Below are positions 23,170-31,649 of a DNA stretch of 43,478 nucleotides, piece by piece. The first letter of the stretch is position 1; each line of letters opens with the position of its first letter. This stretch comes from Deltaproteobacteria bacterium. Lineage in GTDB: Bacteria; Myxococcota; Myxococcia; Myxococcales; 40CM-4-68-19. A model generated the notes under the pieces. That model was not told the DNA's origin. It was given only the letters and a program-made list of their open reading frames with translations, and did not search any database. The stretch is taken from NCBI GenBank assembly GCA_005879805.1, contig VBKL01000042.1, positions 1 through 43,478 of the forward strand, written 5' to 3'. The position numbers and the translations under genes are program-made.

Positions 23170-24039
23170 GTGAGCTTCCTGCTCGTCCTCGTGGCTCCGC
23201 CCGACGAGCTGGAGATCCTCGCCGCCGACCTGTTCGATCTCGGCGCGGCCGGAGTCGAGCTGCAGGAGCCCGGTCAGTTGCTCATGCCGGGAACGGCGCC
23301 GCTTCCTTCTGGCCTGGGGCGCTGCCTCGCGCATTTCACCGACCGTGAAACCGCGGTCGCGGCCGCCGCGGAGCTGCCGCGCTTCGATGCCGTCCCGGTG
23401 GAGGTTCCCGAGGAGGACTGGAGCGTCGCCTGGCGGGCGCATCACAAGCCGATGCGCATCGGGCCCCGGGTCCTCGTGCATCCGCCCTGGGACACGGCAG
23501 AGGCCTCGCGCGCGCAAGTTCGTGTCGCAATCGACCCGGGCATGGCCTTCGGAACGGGGAGCCATGCGACAACGGCTCTCTGTCTCGAGCGTCTCGACGA
23601 ATTGCTCGCCGAGCGCCCGGGCGCGGACGTCCTCGACATCGGGACCGGAAGCGGGATTCTCGCCATCGGCGCGGCGCTCCTCGGCGCCGGGCGGGTGTGC
23701 GCAACCGAGAATGACCCCATTGCGCTGGAGGCAGCGCGCGGCGGAGCGGCCTTGAACGGTCTGGCGGAAGGTCGGATCGAGCTCCTGCTCGTCGAGCCGG
23801 ACCATGTCCCGGGAGCGCCGTTCGGGATCGTGGTGGCGAACATCCTGCTCAACACGCTCGTCGAGCTTGCGCCGGCGATCGCGGCGCGCGTTGCGCGGGG
23901 CGGCCGGCTGGTCCTGAGCGGCCTCCTCGCCGATCAGGGCGACGAAGCCGAGGCTGCATATCGCGCGCAGGGGCTCCGGACAGTCGGGCGCAAACAGCGC
24001 GAGGAATGGATCCGGGTCGAGCTGGAGCGGCCGGCGTGA
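23170..24039 (+). CDS. prmA: Ribosomal protein L11 methyltransferase
   Basis: SAM-dependent methylation of ribosomal protein L11 lysines; cytoplasmic. The 289-aa protein has the N-terminal substrate-binding ferredoxin-like domain, the linker EEDWSVAWRAHHKPMRIG, the conserved DPGMAFGTGSHATTALCL (residues 122-139), the SAM-binding VLDIGTGSGILAIGA, and the post-IV motif ANILLNTLVELAP. The GTG start at 23170 is one base after the M16 stop. It overlaps rsmE as GTGA, giving a two-gene unit that modifies ribosomal components. Length is normal for PrmA. Confidence 0.93.
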   Translation: MSFLLVLVAPPDELEILAADLFDLGAAGVELQEPGQLLMPGTAPLPSGLGRCLAHFTDRETAVAAAAELPRFDAVPVEVPEEDWSVAWRAHHKPMRIGPRVLVHPPWDTAEASRAQVRVAIDPGMAFGTGSHATTALCLERLDELLAERPGADVLDIGTGSGILAIGAALLGAGRVCATENDPIALEAARGGAALNGLAEGRIELLLVEPDHVPGAPFGIVVANILLNTLVELAPAIAARVARGGRLVLSGLLADQGDEAEAAYRAQGLRTVGRKQREEWIRVELERPA

Positions 24040-24758
24040 AGCGGCGCCTGCACGTTCCGCCGGCGCAGCTCGCTCGCGGAAATCCCGTCGCGCTGACGGC
24101 TTCGCAAGCACGCTACGTCGAGACGGTCCTGCGGCTGCGGGCGGGAACGATGATCGAGGTGTTCGACGGCGAAGGCCGGCGCTTCGAGGCGGAGCTTACG
24201 CCGTCGGGTCTGCGGATTGGCAGCGAGCTGCCGCGCGCCCCCGAATCGACGCTGGACGTCTGGCTGGCGCAGGCGATCGTGAAGGGCGACAAGCTCGACC
24301 TCGTCGTGCAGAAAGCGACCGAGCTGGGTGTCTCGCGATTGGTGCTCTTCGATTCCAGCCGTTCGGTGGTGAAGCTCGACGATCGCCGGGCCGGTTCGCG
24401 CGTCGAGCGGCTGCGGCGGGTCGCCGAAGAGGCGGCACGGCAGTGCGGACGGAGCGACGTCCCGCCGATCGACGGGCCGATTCCTTTGGACGAGCTCCCC
24501 GGCCGGCTCGAATCGGATCGCCTCGGGCTGCTGCTCGATCCGGAAGAGACGGAGCTGCGGCTGTCGCAGGCAGCGCGCGGGGCGTCGCGCCTTTGCCTCG
24601 CCGTCGGTCCGGAGGGCGGTCTTGCTCCCGAGGAGCGCGATCGAGCCGCGGCCGCAGGAATGATCCCCGTCTCGCTCGGCCGGCTCGTCTTCCGCACGGA
24701 GACGGCCGGGCTGGCGGCGCTCGTCGTGGTCCGGCACCTGGCCGGTGATCTAGGCTAG
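24036..24758 (+). CDS. rsmE: 16S rRNA m3U1498 methyltransferase
   Basis: Methylates N3 of U1498 in 16S rRNA with SAM; cytoplasmic dimer of the SPOUT (alpha/beta-knot) class. The 240-aa protein begins with the PUA-like domain (VKRRLHVPPAQLARGNPVAL, then SQARYVETVLRLRAG) and continues with the knot: QKATELGVSRLVLF, AEEAARQCGRSDVP, the SAM-loop AVGPEGGLAPEE, and SLGRLVFRTETAGLAAL. Start GTG 24036 overlaps the prmA stop as GTGA; the longer frame from 24006 is shadow of prmA. This is the last intact gene before the degraded patch. Confidence 0.93.
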   Translation: MKRRLHVPPAQLARGNPVALTASQARYVETVLRLRAGTMIEVFDGEGRRFEAELTPSGLRIGSELPRAPESTLDVWLAQAIVKGDKLDLVVQKATELGVSRLVLFDSSRSVVKLDDRRAGSRVERLRRVAEEAARQCGRSDVPPIDGPIPLDELPGRLESDRLGLLLDPEETELRLSQAARGASRLCLAVGPEGGLAPEERDRAAAAGMIPVSLGRLVFRTETAGLAALVVVRHLAGDLG

Positions 24759-24837
24759 GACTCGGGGTGAATTCGTCAGCGAAAGCCGACGTTGCGCGCA
24801 CTCGCGAGGAACGGCTGAAGACTGACGCGCGAGAAGG

Positions 24838-25020
24838 AAAGGCGGCCGAGTTCGTCGCGCAGCATCCGGTGGTGCGCACGCATCCAGATCCAGCCGGAAT
24901 TGACCTGTCGCTTTTCCTGGGAGGTGGGCTCGCTCGCGCTCTGGGACAACCGCTGCGCAGCACAATCCTGTGAACGACTACCACGGCTACCGCCGGGTGA
25001 TGCACCGGATCACGGCGATC
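24838..25020 (+). pseudogene. Remnant of a TauD/TfdA-type alpha-ketoglutarate dioxygenase
   Basis: Three short pieces in three frames match the C-terminal half of TauD-like dioxygenases. The first is FVAQHPVVRTHPDPAG (HPVVRTHP is the family string). The second is CRFSWEVGSLALWDNRCA (SLALWDNR). The third is QHNPVNDYHGYRRVMHRITA, with the metal-binding His of QHNPVNDYHG and the RRVMHR end. Residues that normally join the first two pieces are missing, and single-base shifts separate the second and third. There is no plausible start. It is a dead gene fragment, and no intact partner was seen in the window. Confidence 0.8.
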
Positions 25021-25157
25021 GGCTCTACTTCTCCGCGAGCAAAGCCGAAGGCAACGACGAGATCTACCGGATCCAGCCGGACGGTTCGGGGCTCGCGCGC
25101 TTGACCCGCGGGGCCGAAGGCATCCGTTAGCCGTCGTGGCCATTGCGAAGCGGCGGG
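25014..25157 (+). pseudogene. Remnant of a PD40/TolB-like beta-propeller repeat
   Basis: The frame continuing after the dioxygenase fragment reads GDRLYFSASKAEGNDEIYRI, then QPDGSGLARLTRGAEGIR, a typical PD40 blade (NDEIYRIQPDGSGLARLT). An in-frame TAG at 25128-25130 follows, and the reading continues as PSWPL, which is how such a blade normally goes on (xPSWSPDG). So one blade of a propeller protein has been left behind, fused by rearrangement to the TauD remnant and stopped by a nonsense codon. Confidence 0.65.
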
Positions 25158-25170
25158 CGTCCAGTCCCCG

Positions 25171-25797
25171 ATGACCCGCGCATCTCGCAGATCGGTCCGA
25201 TCCGCGGTGGCCAGCGTGCTGATTGGGGCGATGCTGCAAGCCTTGCCTGCGCGGGCCGGCCAGGTGCCTGACGCACCGGTGCAGGAGCCGCCGTACCGGT
25301 TGCGCGTCCATCTCTTGAGCCCCGACGAAGCCGTCGAATTGCACCGGCTCGCAGGACGCGACCGCATCATGGTCTGCAAGGCACCTTGCGACACGGAGGT
25401 CTCGTTCCGCGCTGCGGACCGCTTCGCCATCGACGGTCCAGGCCTGTTGAGAAGCGCCGCTTTCCACCTGCCGGCGCGTGACGGGGAAGCTGCCTTCCGT
25501 GTCACGCCCGAATACACGGCGCCCATGCAGGTCGCTGGCATTCTCGGAGGCGCGGCCGGTTTCGCATTCCTGTACGGCGGCATCGGGTACCTGGGCGAGG
25601 CGGCGTTGGGCGGAGTGTCTTGCGACGGCGAAGCGCCTTGCCTCGCTCGGCACCAGAGCGACCAGAACCATTACCGCGTCGTCGCTCTGATCGGCCTCGG
25701 GGTCACGATCGCCAGCGCGGCCTTCGTCATCTGGGGCAGTCTGCATCCGACGCGCGTCGTCCCGGACGCTCCTGCCGACGGAAAACAGGGTCCCTAG
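25171..25797 (+). CDS. Exported membrane protein of unknown function
   Basis: Encodes 208 residues. The N-terminus is a signal peptide (SVRSAVASVLIGAMLQALPA, cut near ARA/G). The next 90 residues form a beta-rich periplasmic region (YRLRVHLLSPDEAVELHRLA) with a Cys pair (CKAPC), a common arrangement in myxobacterial envelope proteins. Two membrane segments follow: MQVAGILGGAAGFAFLYGG and VVALIGLGVTIASAAFVIWG. Between them is a second Cys pair (SCDGEAPC). I do not recognise the family. It lies in the degraded patch but its frame is intact, so it is probably functional. Its 3' end overlaps by 4 nt a barrel-gene remnant on the other strand. Confidence 0.6.
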   Translation: MTRASRRSVRSAVASVLIGAMLQALPARAGQVPDAPVQEPPYRLRVHLLSPDEAVELHRLAGRDRIMVCKAPCDTEVSFRAADRFAIDGPGLLRSAAFHLPARDGEAAFRVTPEYTAPMQVAGILGGAAGFAFLYGGIGYLGEAALGGVSCDGEAPCLARHQSDQNHYRVVALIGLGVTIASAAFVIWGSLHPTRVVPDAPADGKQGP

Positions 25798-25976
25798 AAC
25801 TGCAGCCGGGCCCCTACGCCGATCACGGTGTCGCTCGCGACCAGATCGATTTCGGGAAAGACCTCCAGCCGAGCCTTGGGCGGCGCTACGTCCGGAATCG
25901 AATCGTCGATCTCCCGCTCGGGCGAGAACCTCCTGAAGTTCACGAGCGAGTAGACGAAGGGGAGGCCGCGCCCGTC
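25794..25976 (-). pseudogene. 3' remnant of an outer-membrane barrel gene
   Basis: Minus-strand frame of 60 codons reading DGRGLPFVYSLVNFRRFSPE and ending LVASDTVIGVGARLQF. The alternating pattern and terminal Phe are typical of the last strands of an outer-membrane barrel. An in-frame TAG (25979-25977) lies immediately upstream and no continuation of similar coding could be found, so the gene has lost its 5' part. No start codon fits. Confidence 0.55.
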
Positions 25977-26417
25977 CTATCGCGCTGGCAGCGCCTTCGG
26001 CAACACACCGGAGCGCCGGGGTGCTGCGAGACGGGATCTTCCGCCTCGAGATGCCCGAGCAGATGCGACGACGCGACCAGGATGATCGGGCGGAAGAGCA
26101 GGTTCATCCGGCACCGCGAGGAGCGTCGCGGTCATCACCGCGAAACCTGCGGAGCAGCCCCGCGACCCGACGCACCGGAATGCGATCGGCGGCCCGCAGG
26201 AACATCCGCACGAACCAGGGGCTCGGGGCGCGCTGATCGGTCTCTTCCGCGCTCTTGATGGTTTGCGCCCTGCGCGGTGGGTCGTGACACCCCCGCCGCG
26301 GGCTGGCACGCTTCCCGGCGACCTGACGGGTAGCTGCGACGAGGAGTACGGAACAGCACTTACCAGACACCGCCCCTCGAAACGCGGGTTGAATGGCCTA
26401 TCCTCCGGAGCGCTGCG
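25977..26417. other. About 440 nt without a convincing gene
   Basis: Short frames exist on both strands but none has a start, ribosome site and protein-like composition together. On the minus strand PSPWFVRMFLRAADRIPVRR (about 26220-26160) looks protein-like and may be another decayed gene piece; it soon shifts frame. A GGAG ribosome site for the next gene lies at about 26407-26411. Confidence 0.5.
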
Positions 26418-26738
26418 ATGCCGAGCATTCATTTCATCTGCCGTCGTGGCCTGAACCTGCAGGTGGTCAAACATCCGGTGTACGAGAGCGGCGTCTGGGA
26501 CATCGAGAAGGACGCTCCACGGTTGGTCGGCGGAATGATGTTCCTGCACGAGACCAAGGCGGACAAGTCGTACTTCGGCGGACGCATCGAGAGCTACCGA
26601 GTCGTAGAAACAGATGAAGCGCATAGCCGCCGTGTCGTATTTACGGTCACGTCCCTTCGCGAGGGTAAGGGCGCAAGTTGGCGCGGAACAGCCCACGGGA
26701 TGGCATGGACGAGTGGAGTGGTCGAGGACGCGACCTAG
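26418..26738 (+). CDS. Conserved small protein of unknown function
   Basis: Encodes 106 residues, with GGAG about 7 nt before ATG 26418. The sequence has no signal peptide or membrane helix and reads as a compact alpha/beta domain: MPSIHFICRRGLNLQVVKHP, VYESGVWDIEKDAPRLVGGM, LHETKADKSYFGGRIESYRV, and a C-terminal WRGTAHGMAWTSGV. I recall similar uncharacterised proteins in scattered proteobacteria, often in accessory DNA, but cannot name a family. Its strong conservation of polar and aromatic positions (Cys, His, Tyr, Trp) suggests a binding or catalytic role. Composition is less GC-extreme than its neighbours, in line with transfer. Confidence 0.6.
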   Translation: MPSIHFICRRGLNLQVVKHPVYESGVWDIEKDAPRLVGGMMFLHETKADKSYFGGRIESYRVVETDEAHSRRVVFTVTSLREGKGASWRGTAHGMAWTSGVVEDAT

Positions 26739-26742
26739 CTGA

Positions 26743-28254
26743 ATGGACACCGAAGTCCTCATCGTCGGAGCCGGCCCGACCGGTCTCGTGCTCGCGATCT
26801 GGCTCGCACGGTCGGGCATCCGCGTTCGCATCATCGACAAGGCGCCGGAGCCAGGCACGACCTCTCGCGCCCTCGCGGTCCAGGTACGGACCTTGGAGCT
26901 CTATCGCCAGCTCGGATTCGCGGAGGAGGTGGTCGAGGCAGGTCTCAAGTTCGCCGCGGCGAACTTCTGGGCGCGAGGAAGGAGAGCGGGGCACGTGGAG
27001 TTCGGCGCGCTCGGTGCGGTCTTCACCCCCTTTCCCTACGCCCTCATCTATCCGCAGGACGAGCACGAGCGCTTCCTCATCGAGCGGCTCTCGGAGCTCG
27101 GCGTCCAGGTCGAGCGCGGGGAAGAGCTGCTCGACTTCGAGGAGAAGAGCGACGGCGTCGTGGCGCATCTGCGGGGTTCGACCTGCTCCGCCGCGTTCCT
27201 CGCCGGCTGCGACGGCGCGCACTCGATCGTCCGCGAGCGGCTCGGCATCACCTTTCCGGGCGGGACGTACGAACATCTCTTCTACGTCGCCGACGTGGAG
27301 GCGAGCGGTCCGGTCGTCGACGGCCAGCTCCACGCGTCGGTCGATGAAAGTGATTTCGTCGCCGTGTTCCCGCTCAAGCAGCAGGGTCGCGCCCGGCTGA
27401 TCGGAACCATCCGGTCAGGCTCGGAGAAGCAACGCGACGATCTCGGCTGGGACGACGTGAGCACCAGCCTTTTACAGCGGCTGCGCATCGAGGTGCGCCG
27501 CGTGCACTGGTTCTCGACGTACCAGGTGCACCATCGCGTCGCGGCGCGGTTCCGGCGGGGACGCGCCTTCCTCCTCGGCGATGCGGCGCACATCCACAGT
27601 CCCGTCGGCGGGCAGGGGATGAACACGGGCATCGGCGACGCCGTGAACCTCGGCTGGAAGCTCGCCGAGGTGCTGCGTCACCGCGCACCGCCGGGCATTC
27701 TCGACAGCTACGAGCCGGAGCGGATCGGATTCGCGCGCCGGCTGGTCGCGACCACCGATCGCGTGTTCCAGTTCGTCACCAGGACCGGTCCGCTCGCAGC
27801 CCTGGTTCGCGTTCAGGTGGCGCCCCGAGCAATCTCCGCGGCCTTCCACCTGCGCGCCGTGCGGCGGTTCCTCTTCCGCACGGTCTCGCAGACGGCGATT
27901 TCGTATCGCTCGAGCGACCTGAGCGAGGGCAGGGCAGCGCGCGTGCACGGCGGAGACCGGCTGCCCTGGGTGCAGTCGAACCCGGACAACTTCACGCCGC
28001 TCGAGTCGCTCGGCTGGCAACTGCACGTGTACGGAACCGCGTCGTCCGCGCTGAGCCAGACCTGCGCGGCGCGGCGATTGCCGCTACACGCCTTTCCCTG
28101 GACGCGGAGCGTGGCGCTCGCGGGACTGGGACGCGACGCCATCTACCTCGTGCGTCCCGACGGCCACGTCGCGCTCGCGCATCCTTCGCAGGATCCCGCG
28201 GTCCTCGAGCGCTATCTCGACCTTCGCGGGCTCCGCTTGGTCGCAAAAGCGTGA
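26743..28254 (+). CDS. FAD-dependent monooxygenase (PheA/TfdB-type aromatic hydroxylase)
   Basis: Encodes 503 residues from ATG 26743, 4 nt after the previous stop. Class A flavoprotein hydroxylase motifs are visible: VLIVGAGPTGLVLAIWLARS (GxGxxG dinucleotide fold), the Arg of SRALAVQVRTLELYRQLG, the DG motif AGCDGAHSIVRERLGI, and FLLGDAAHIHSPVGGQGMNT with GDAVNLGWKLAEVL (the GD FAD motif). A C-terminal thioredoxin-like domain from about residue 400 is present, as in phenol or polyketide hydroxylases. It should oxygenate a phenolic or polyketide aromatic with NAD(P)H and O2, but the substrate is unknown since no pathway genes surround it. It is intact within the degraded patch. Confidence 0.85.
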   Translation: MDTEVLIVGAGPTGLVLAIWLARSGIRVRIIDKAPEPGTTSRALAVQVRTLELYRQLGFAEEVVEAGLKFAAANFWARGRRAGHVEFGALGAVFTPFPYALIYPQDEHERFLIERLSELGVQVERGEELLDFEEKSDGVVAHLRGSTCSAAFLAGCDGAHSIVRERLGITFPGGTYEHLFYVADVEASGPVVDGQLHASVDESDFVAVFPLKQQGRARLIGTIRSGSEKQRDDLGWDDVSTSLLQRLRIEVRRVHWFSTYQVHHRVAARFRRGRAFLLGDAAHIHSPVGGQGMNTGIGDAVNLGWKLAEVLRHRAPPGILDSYEPERIGFARRLVATTDRVFQFVTRTGPLAALVRVQVAPRAISAAFHLRAVRRFLFRTVSQTAISYRSSDLSEGRAARVHGGDRLPWVQSNPDNFTPLESLGWQLHVYGTASSALSQTCAARRLPLHAFPWTRSVALAGLGRDAIYLVRPDGHVALAHPSQDPAVLERYLDLRGLRLVAKA

Positions 28255-28255
28255 G

Positions 28256-28331
28256 CCGGACCTCACCGCACGAGCAAGCTCCCCCCACTTCTCGAACTCG
28301 ATCCCCCGGGTCTTCGACCAGGTGAGCATGG
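28256..28331 (-). pseudogene. Scar of a duplicated GST/cupredoxin locus
   Basis: Two pieces lie side by side. 28283-28331 matches 32145-32193 (about 42 of 49 bases) and translates on the minus strand as LTWSKTRGIEFEKW, compared with LTWSKTRGIELAKW in the intact GST. 28256-28288 matches 31641-31675, the 3' end of the cupredoxin gene (GGSLLVR then stop, compared with GGRLLVQ then stop). Order and orientation are the same as in the intact locus, but the roughly 470 nt that should lie between them are gone. Confidence 0.75.
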
Positions 28332-28865
28332 GATCTCCTATGAACCGGTTGGTCTCGTCTTTCAAAACGATCCGATGCCGCGAGAGGATCTTTCAACCGT
28401 GAAGACGCTCACCTCTCCTCGACGACCTTCCTCGCCGGTTCCCCGGGCACTAGCGCTCGCGTGCCTCTTTCACTGCTCTACGCCAGCGCTGCCGCGGTCG
28501 GAGGTGCCGAGGATTTCGTTCGCCAGCCAGGCCGCGGGCCGTAGTTGCCGTTCGAGCGACTCGTGCGCGTACTTCTGCTTCGCGCGCCATCAGGACCTCG
28601 CGTTCGGCGCCGACGCGGAAGGGATCTGCGATCTCGCCCAGCGTGGAGCGCGCAAAGTCGTCGAGAATGGCAAGGTCGCGCGCGTCGTCATCGTAAACTG
28701 AGCTCCGCTGCACGTACCGCGCGTCTGCGCGAGCGAGACTAATCGAAATCGCGCGAGCACCTTGACGGCCAAACGTCATGGCGCGCACGCTGGAGACGCG
28801 GGGTGTTGGAATCGATGCGCAAACGGGAGCGGAGAGTCGCGTCAACCGCGCGCTGAGGGTGGCTC
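28332..28865. other. About 530 nt with no clearly supported gene
   Basis: Two overlapping frames compete: plus 28375-28701 (108 aa, ending CDLAQRGARKVVENGKVARV) and minus 28450-28845 (131 aa, containing DDARDLAILDDFARSTLGEI). Neither has a good ribosome site, a known domain or a clear codon advantage. The stretch 28340-28370 is AT-rich for this genome. It may hold decayed genes or the control region of the kinase gene at 28866. Confidence 0.45.
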
Positions 28866-31622
28866 GTGGCGTTGCCCGCTGGCAGCCGGATCGGCCCGTA
28901 CCAGGTGCTCGCGCCTGTCGGCGCGGGCGGCATGGGCGAGGTGTACCGCGCTCGCGATTCCCGGATCGGACGCGAGGTCGCGGTCAAAGTCCTGGCGGAT
29001 CAGGGACCCGGCACACCTCGATCGGCCCGGCGGCTCGAGCAGGAAGCGCGGCTCGCGGGATCGCTCAACCACCCGAACGTGCTGACGGTCCACGACGTCG
29101 GCGAGCACGAAGGGAATCCCTACCTCGTCACCGAGCTTCTCGAGGGCGAAACGCTGCGCGCTCGTCTGAGGACGGGTAGCCTCAAGCCGCAGGAAGCGCT
29201 GGGGATCGCGCTGCAGGTCGCTCGCGGGCTCGCGGCAGCTCACGGGAAGGGGATTGTCCACCGCGACCTGAAGCCAGAGAACCTGTTCCTCACCCGCGAA
29301 GGCGGCGTGAAGATCCTCGACTTCGGAATCGCACGGGCGCTGCCGTCCGCCCTCCCGGCGCCGACGCTGAGCGAGGGGAAGCCCCCGCTGAACACCGCTC
29401 CGAGCTCGTTTCTCGGCACGCCGGCGTACATGAGCCCGGAGCAGGTGCGAGGTCGCGCTGCGGATGCGCGGTCGGACATCTTCAGCCTCGGCGGGGTGTT
29501 GCACGAGATGCTCACTGGCCAGCGGCCGTTCGAGCGCGACACGGAGATCGCGACGGGCGCTGCCATCCTGCGCGACGACCCGCCGCCGCTCCCCCACCGC
29601 ACGCCGGCGGCTGACGCGAAGATCGTCGCGCGCTGCCTGGCGAAGAGGCCCGACGATCGCTTCCAATCGGCGCGGGATCTCGTCGGCGCTCTCGAGCGGG
29701 TGCAGCCCCGACCGAGGGTGAGGACGGCCTGGTCGATCGCGGGCATCGCCGCCGCGCTCGCGGTGATCGTTGCAGTGCGGCCCCGTCCGGCCCCGCTTCC
29801 ACCAGGGAGATTGGTAGTCGCGGTTGCCGACGTCGCAAATGCCACGGGCGATGCCGGGCTCGACGGCCTTTCGCTACTGCTTGGCACCGCGCTCGAGCAG
29901 TCGCGGCGCATCTCGCTCCTGGGGCGGTCGCGCATGCTGGAGACCCTGCGGGATGCCGGGCGTCCCCTACCGGCGCGAATCGACGAATCGCTTGCGCGCT
30001 TCGCGGCGATCAAGGCGCAAGCCAATGCCCTGCTCCTGCCGGCGGTGCGCAACCTCGGAGGGGACTATGAAGTCGAGTTGCGCGCGGTCGACCTCGCGCA
30101 CAACGACCCGCTGTTCACGACACGCGAGCGCGCTGCGGGAAAGAGCGCCATCCTCGACGCGCTCGACCGCGTGTCCGACCGCGTACGCAAGGAGTTGCAA
30201 GAGGATGCGAAGGATGCAGCGCAGCCGCGCGTGCGCGTGGCGCAAGTGGTGCCGGCGGATCCCGAGGCATGGCGACACTACGCCGACGGTCGGCGGCTCG
30301 CCTCGGAAGGGCGCAACATGGAGGCCATGGGCGAGTACCAACGGGCGCTTGCGGTAGACGAGGACTTCCCGCTCGCCCACCTCGAGCTGGCGGAGGTCGA
30401 CGAGTACAGCGACGTCGAAGCGAAGGAGAAGCATCTCGACGCCGCGCTGCGAGGCATCGATCGCTTGCCTCCCAAGGAGCGCGAACTGGTCCAGGCAACG
30501 CGCGCCAGGCTCAAAGGGCGCTTGCAAGAGGCCATCGAGCTTTACGACCGCGCGATCGCCGCCTGGCCGCAAGACCCTCGCCTCTCGGTCGGGGCGGCGT
30601 ATCTCTACACGGAATACCTCGCCGACGGGGAAGGGGGCCGGCCACATCTGGAGAGGGCGCTGACGCTGGCCGAGCTCGACCATCGCACCGCAATCAAGTA
30701 CTTCCTGCTGCTCGGACGTCTCGACGAGGCGCTGGTCCGCGCCCGCCGCTTTACCGAAGAATCGCCCGGGCGGTTCTCCTTTGAGAACCTGTCGATCGTG
30801 CACCGCGTGCGTGCGGAAACGGCCGAATCCATGGCCGCGGCCCGGCGCGCTCTCTCCTTTGGCGGCGGCCCTCCGAGCGGTGGGCTCTTCTGGAGCTTCG
30901 TCGAGGGCGACTCCATCGGGGAGCTCGAGGACCAATGGAACGAAGCCGGCCAGCGCAAGTGGGAACTCCTTGCGCTTCGCGGCCGCCGCCGGGACGCCTG
31001 GCGCGCCCTCGAAGCGCTGGCCCCGCCGGAGGGGTCGCCAGCCCGGGGCTTCCATCACGCGCGGCTCATGGACTATCGCTGGGGCGACGGCAAACCCGAC
31101 CTGATCTGGGCCGAGGCCGTCGCTCAGCTCACGCTCGGGTCCCAGACGGCGATGTGCGCGCCGATTCAGCTCGCCGCCCTCGGCGACCTGGAACGCGCGC
31201 AGCGGATCATGAATCTCTTCGCTGGGGAGGACCCGCGCTGGTTGTGCAAACGGCTGTACCGGCACTTGCGCGAGTGGAAGCAAGGGGATCGCGAGGCGGC
31301 GATCCGCGGTCTGCGCAGCCTGTGGATGCCCGAGGCGACCTTCCACCTTGGCGAGGTGCTGGCCGACTCCGGCCGCCACGAAGAGGCGGCGCAACAATTC
31401 CGGGCATTCCGCCTCTGGCCGGAGTGGGACAACAACTGGGGCGCGATCAGCTTCGCGTATCCGGTCAGCCTGTACCTGGAGGCCGTGTCGCTGGAGCGGC
31501 TCGGACAGCGCGAACAGGCTCGCCAGCTCGTGGACCGGCTCCTTGCAATGTGGAACCGTGCCGACCCGGAGTTGCCCACGCTGCGCGCCGCGAGGGCGCT
31601 ACGCTCGCGGCTCGTCCAGTAG
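28866..31622 (+). CDS. Hanks-type Ser/Thr receptor kinase with TPR-like periplasmic sensor
   Basis: Encodes 918 residues from GTG 28866, after GAGGGTGG. The kinase domain (residues about 11-275) has the Gly loop VGAGGMGEVYRARD, ATP-site Lys41 (VAVKVL), catalytic HRDLKPEN with Asp134, DFG at Asp152, and the activation-segment end GTPAYMSPEQ. One membrane helix (AWSIAGIAAALAVIVAV, about 288-304) follows. The outer 610 residues start with a domain resembling those of TPR-linked sensors (VVAVADVANATGDAGLDGLS) and continue with TPR-like repeats (WRHYADGRRLASEGRNMEAM, AIELYDRAIAAWPQDPR, EEAAQQFRAFRLWPEW). It is expected to phosphorylate cytoplasmic proteins in response to an envelope ligand. Such kinases are abundant in myxobacteria. 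It lies between the GST/cupredoxin scar and the intact locus. Confidence 0.9.
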   Translation: MALPAGSRIGPYQVLAPVGAGGMGEVYRARDSRIGREVAVKVLADQGPGTPRSARRLEQEARLAGSLNHPNVLTVHDVGEHEGNPYLVTELLEGETLRARLRTGSLKPQEALGIALQVARGLAAAHGKGIVHRDLKPENLFLTREGGVKILDFGIARALPSALPAPTLSEGKPPLNTAPSSFLGTPAYMSPEQVRGRAADARSDIFSLGGVLHEMLTGQRPFERDTEIATGAAILRDDPPPLPHRTPAADAKIVARCLAKRPDDRFQSARDLVGALERVQPRPRVRTAWSIAGIAAALAVIVAVRPRPAPLPPGRLVVAVADVANATGDAGLDGLSLLLGTALEQSRRISLLGRSRMLETLRDAGRPLPARIDESLARFAAIKAQANALLLPAVRNLGGDYEVELRAVDLAHNDPLFTTRERAAGKSAILDALDRVSDRVRKELQEDAKDAAQPRVRVAQVVPADPEAWRHYADGRRLASEGRNMEAMGEYQRALAVDEDFPLAHLELAEVDEYSDVEAKEKHLDAALRGIDRLPPKERELVQATRARLKGRLQEAIELYDRAIAAWPQDPRLSVGAAYLYTEYLADGEGGRPHLERALTLAELDHRTAIKYFLLLGRLDEALVRARRFTEESPGRFSFENLSIVHRVRAETAESMAAARRALSFGGGPPSGGLFWSFVEGDSIGELEDQWNEAGQRKWELLALRGRRRDAWRALEALAPPEGSPARGFHHARLMDYRWGDGKPDLIWAEAVAQLTLGSQTAMCAPIQLAALGDLERAQRIMNLFAGEDPRWLCKRLYRHLREWKQGDREAAIRGLRSLWMPEATFHLGEVLADSGRHEEAAQQFRAFRLWPEWDNNWGAISFAYPVSLYLEAVSLERLGQREQARQLVDRLLAMWNRADPELPTLRAARALRSRLVQ

Positions 31623-31649
31623 CTACCCGTTCCACAATCGGCCGGACCG

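Noticed and set aside
24767-24973. 68-aa plus-strand frame as a real small gene
   Set aside because: Its N-terminal part continues the TauD remnant (FVAQHPVVRTHP) and then runs out of frame; composition after residue 50 is noise.
25977-26858. 293-aa minus-strand frame
   Set aside because: Antisense to the small conserved gene at 26418 and to part of the monooxygenase; composition is shadow-like.
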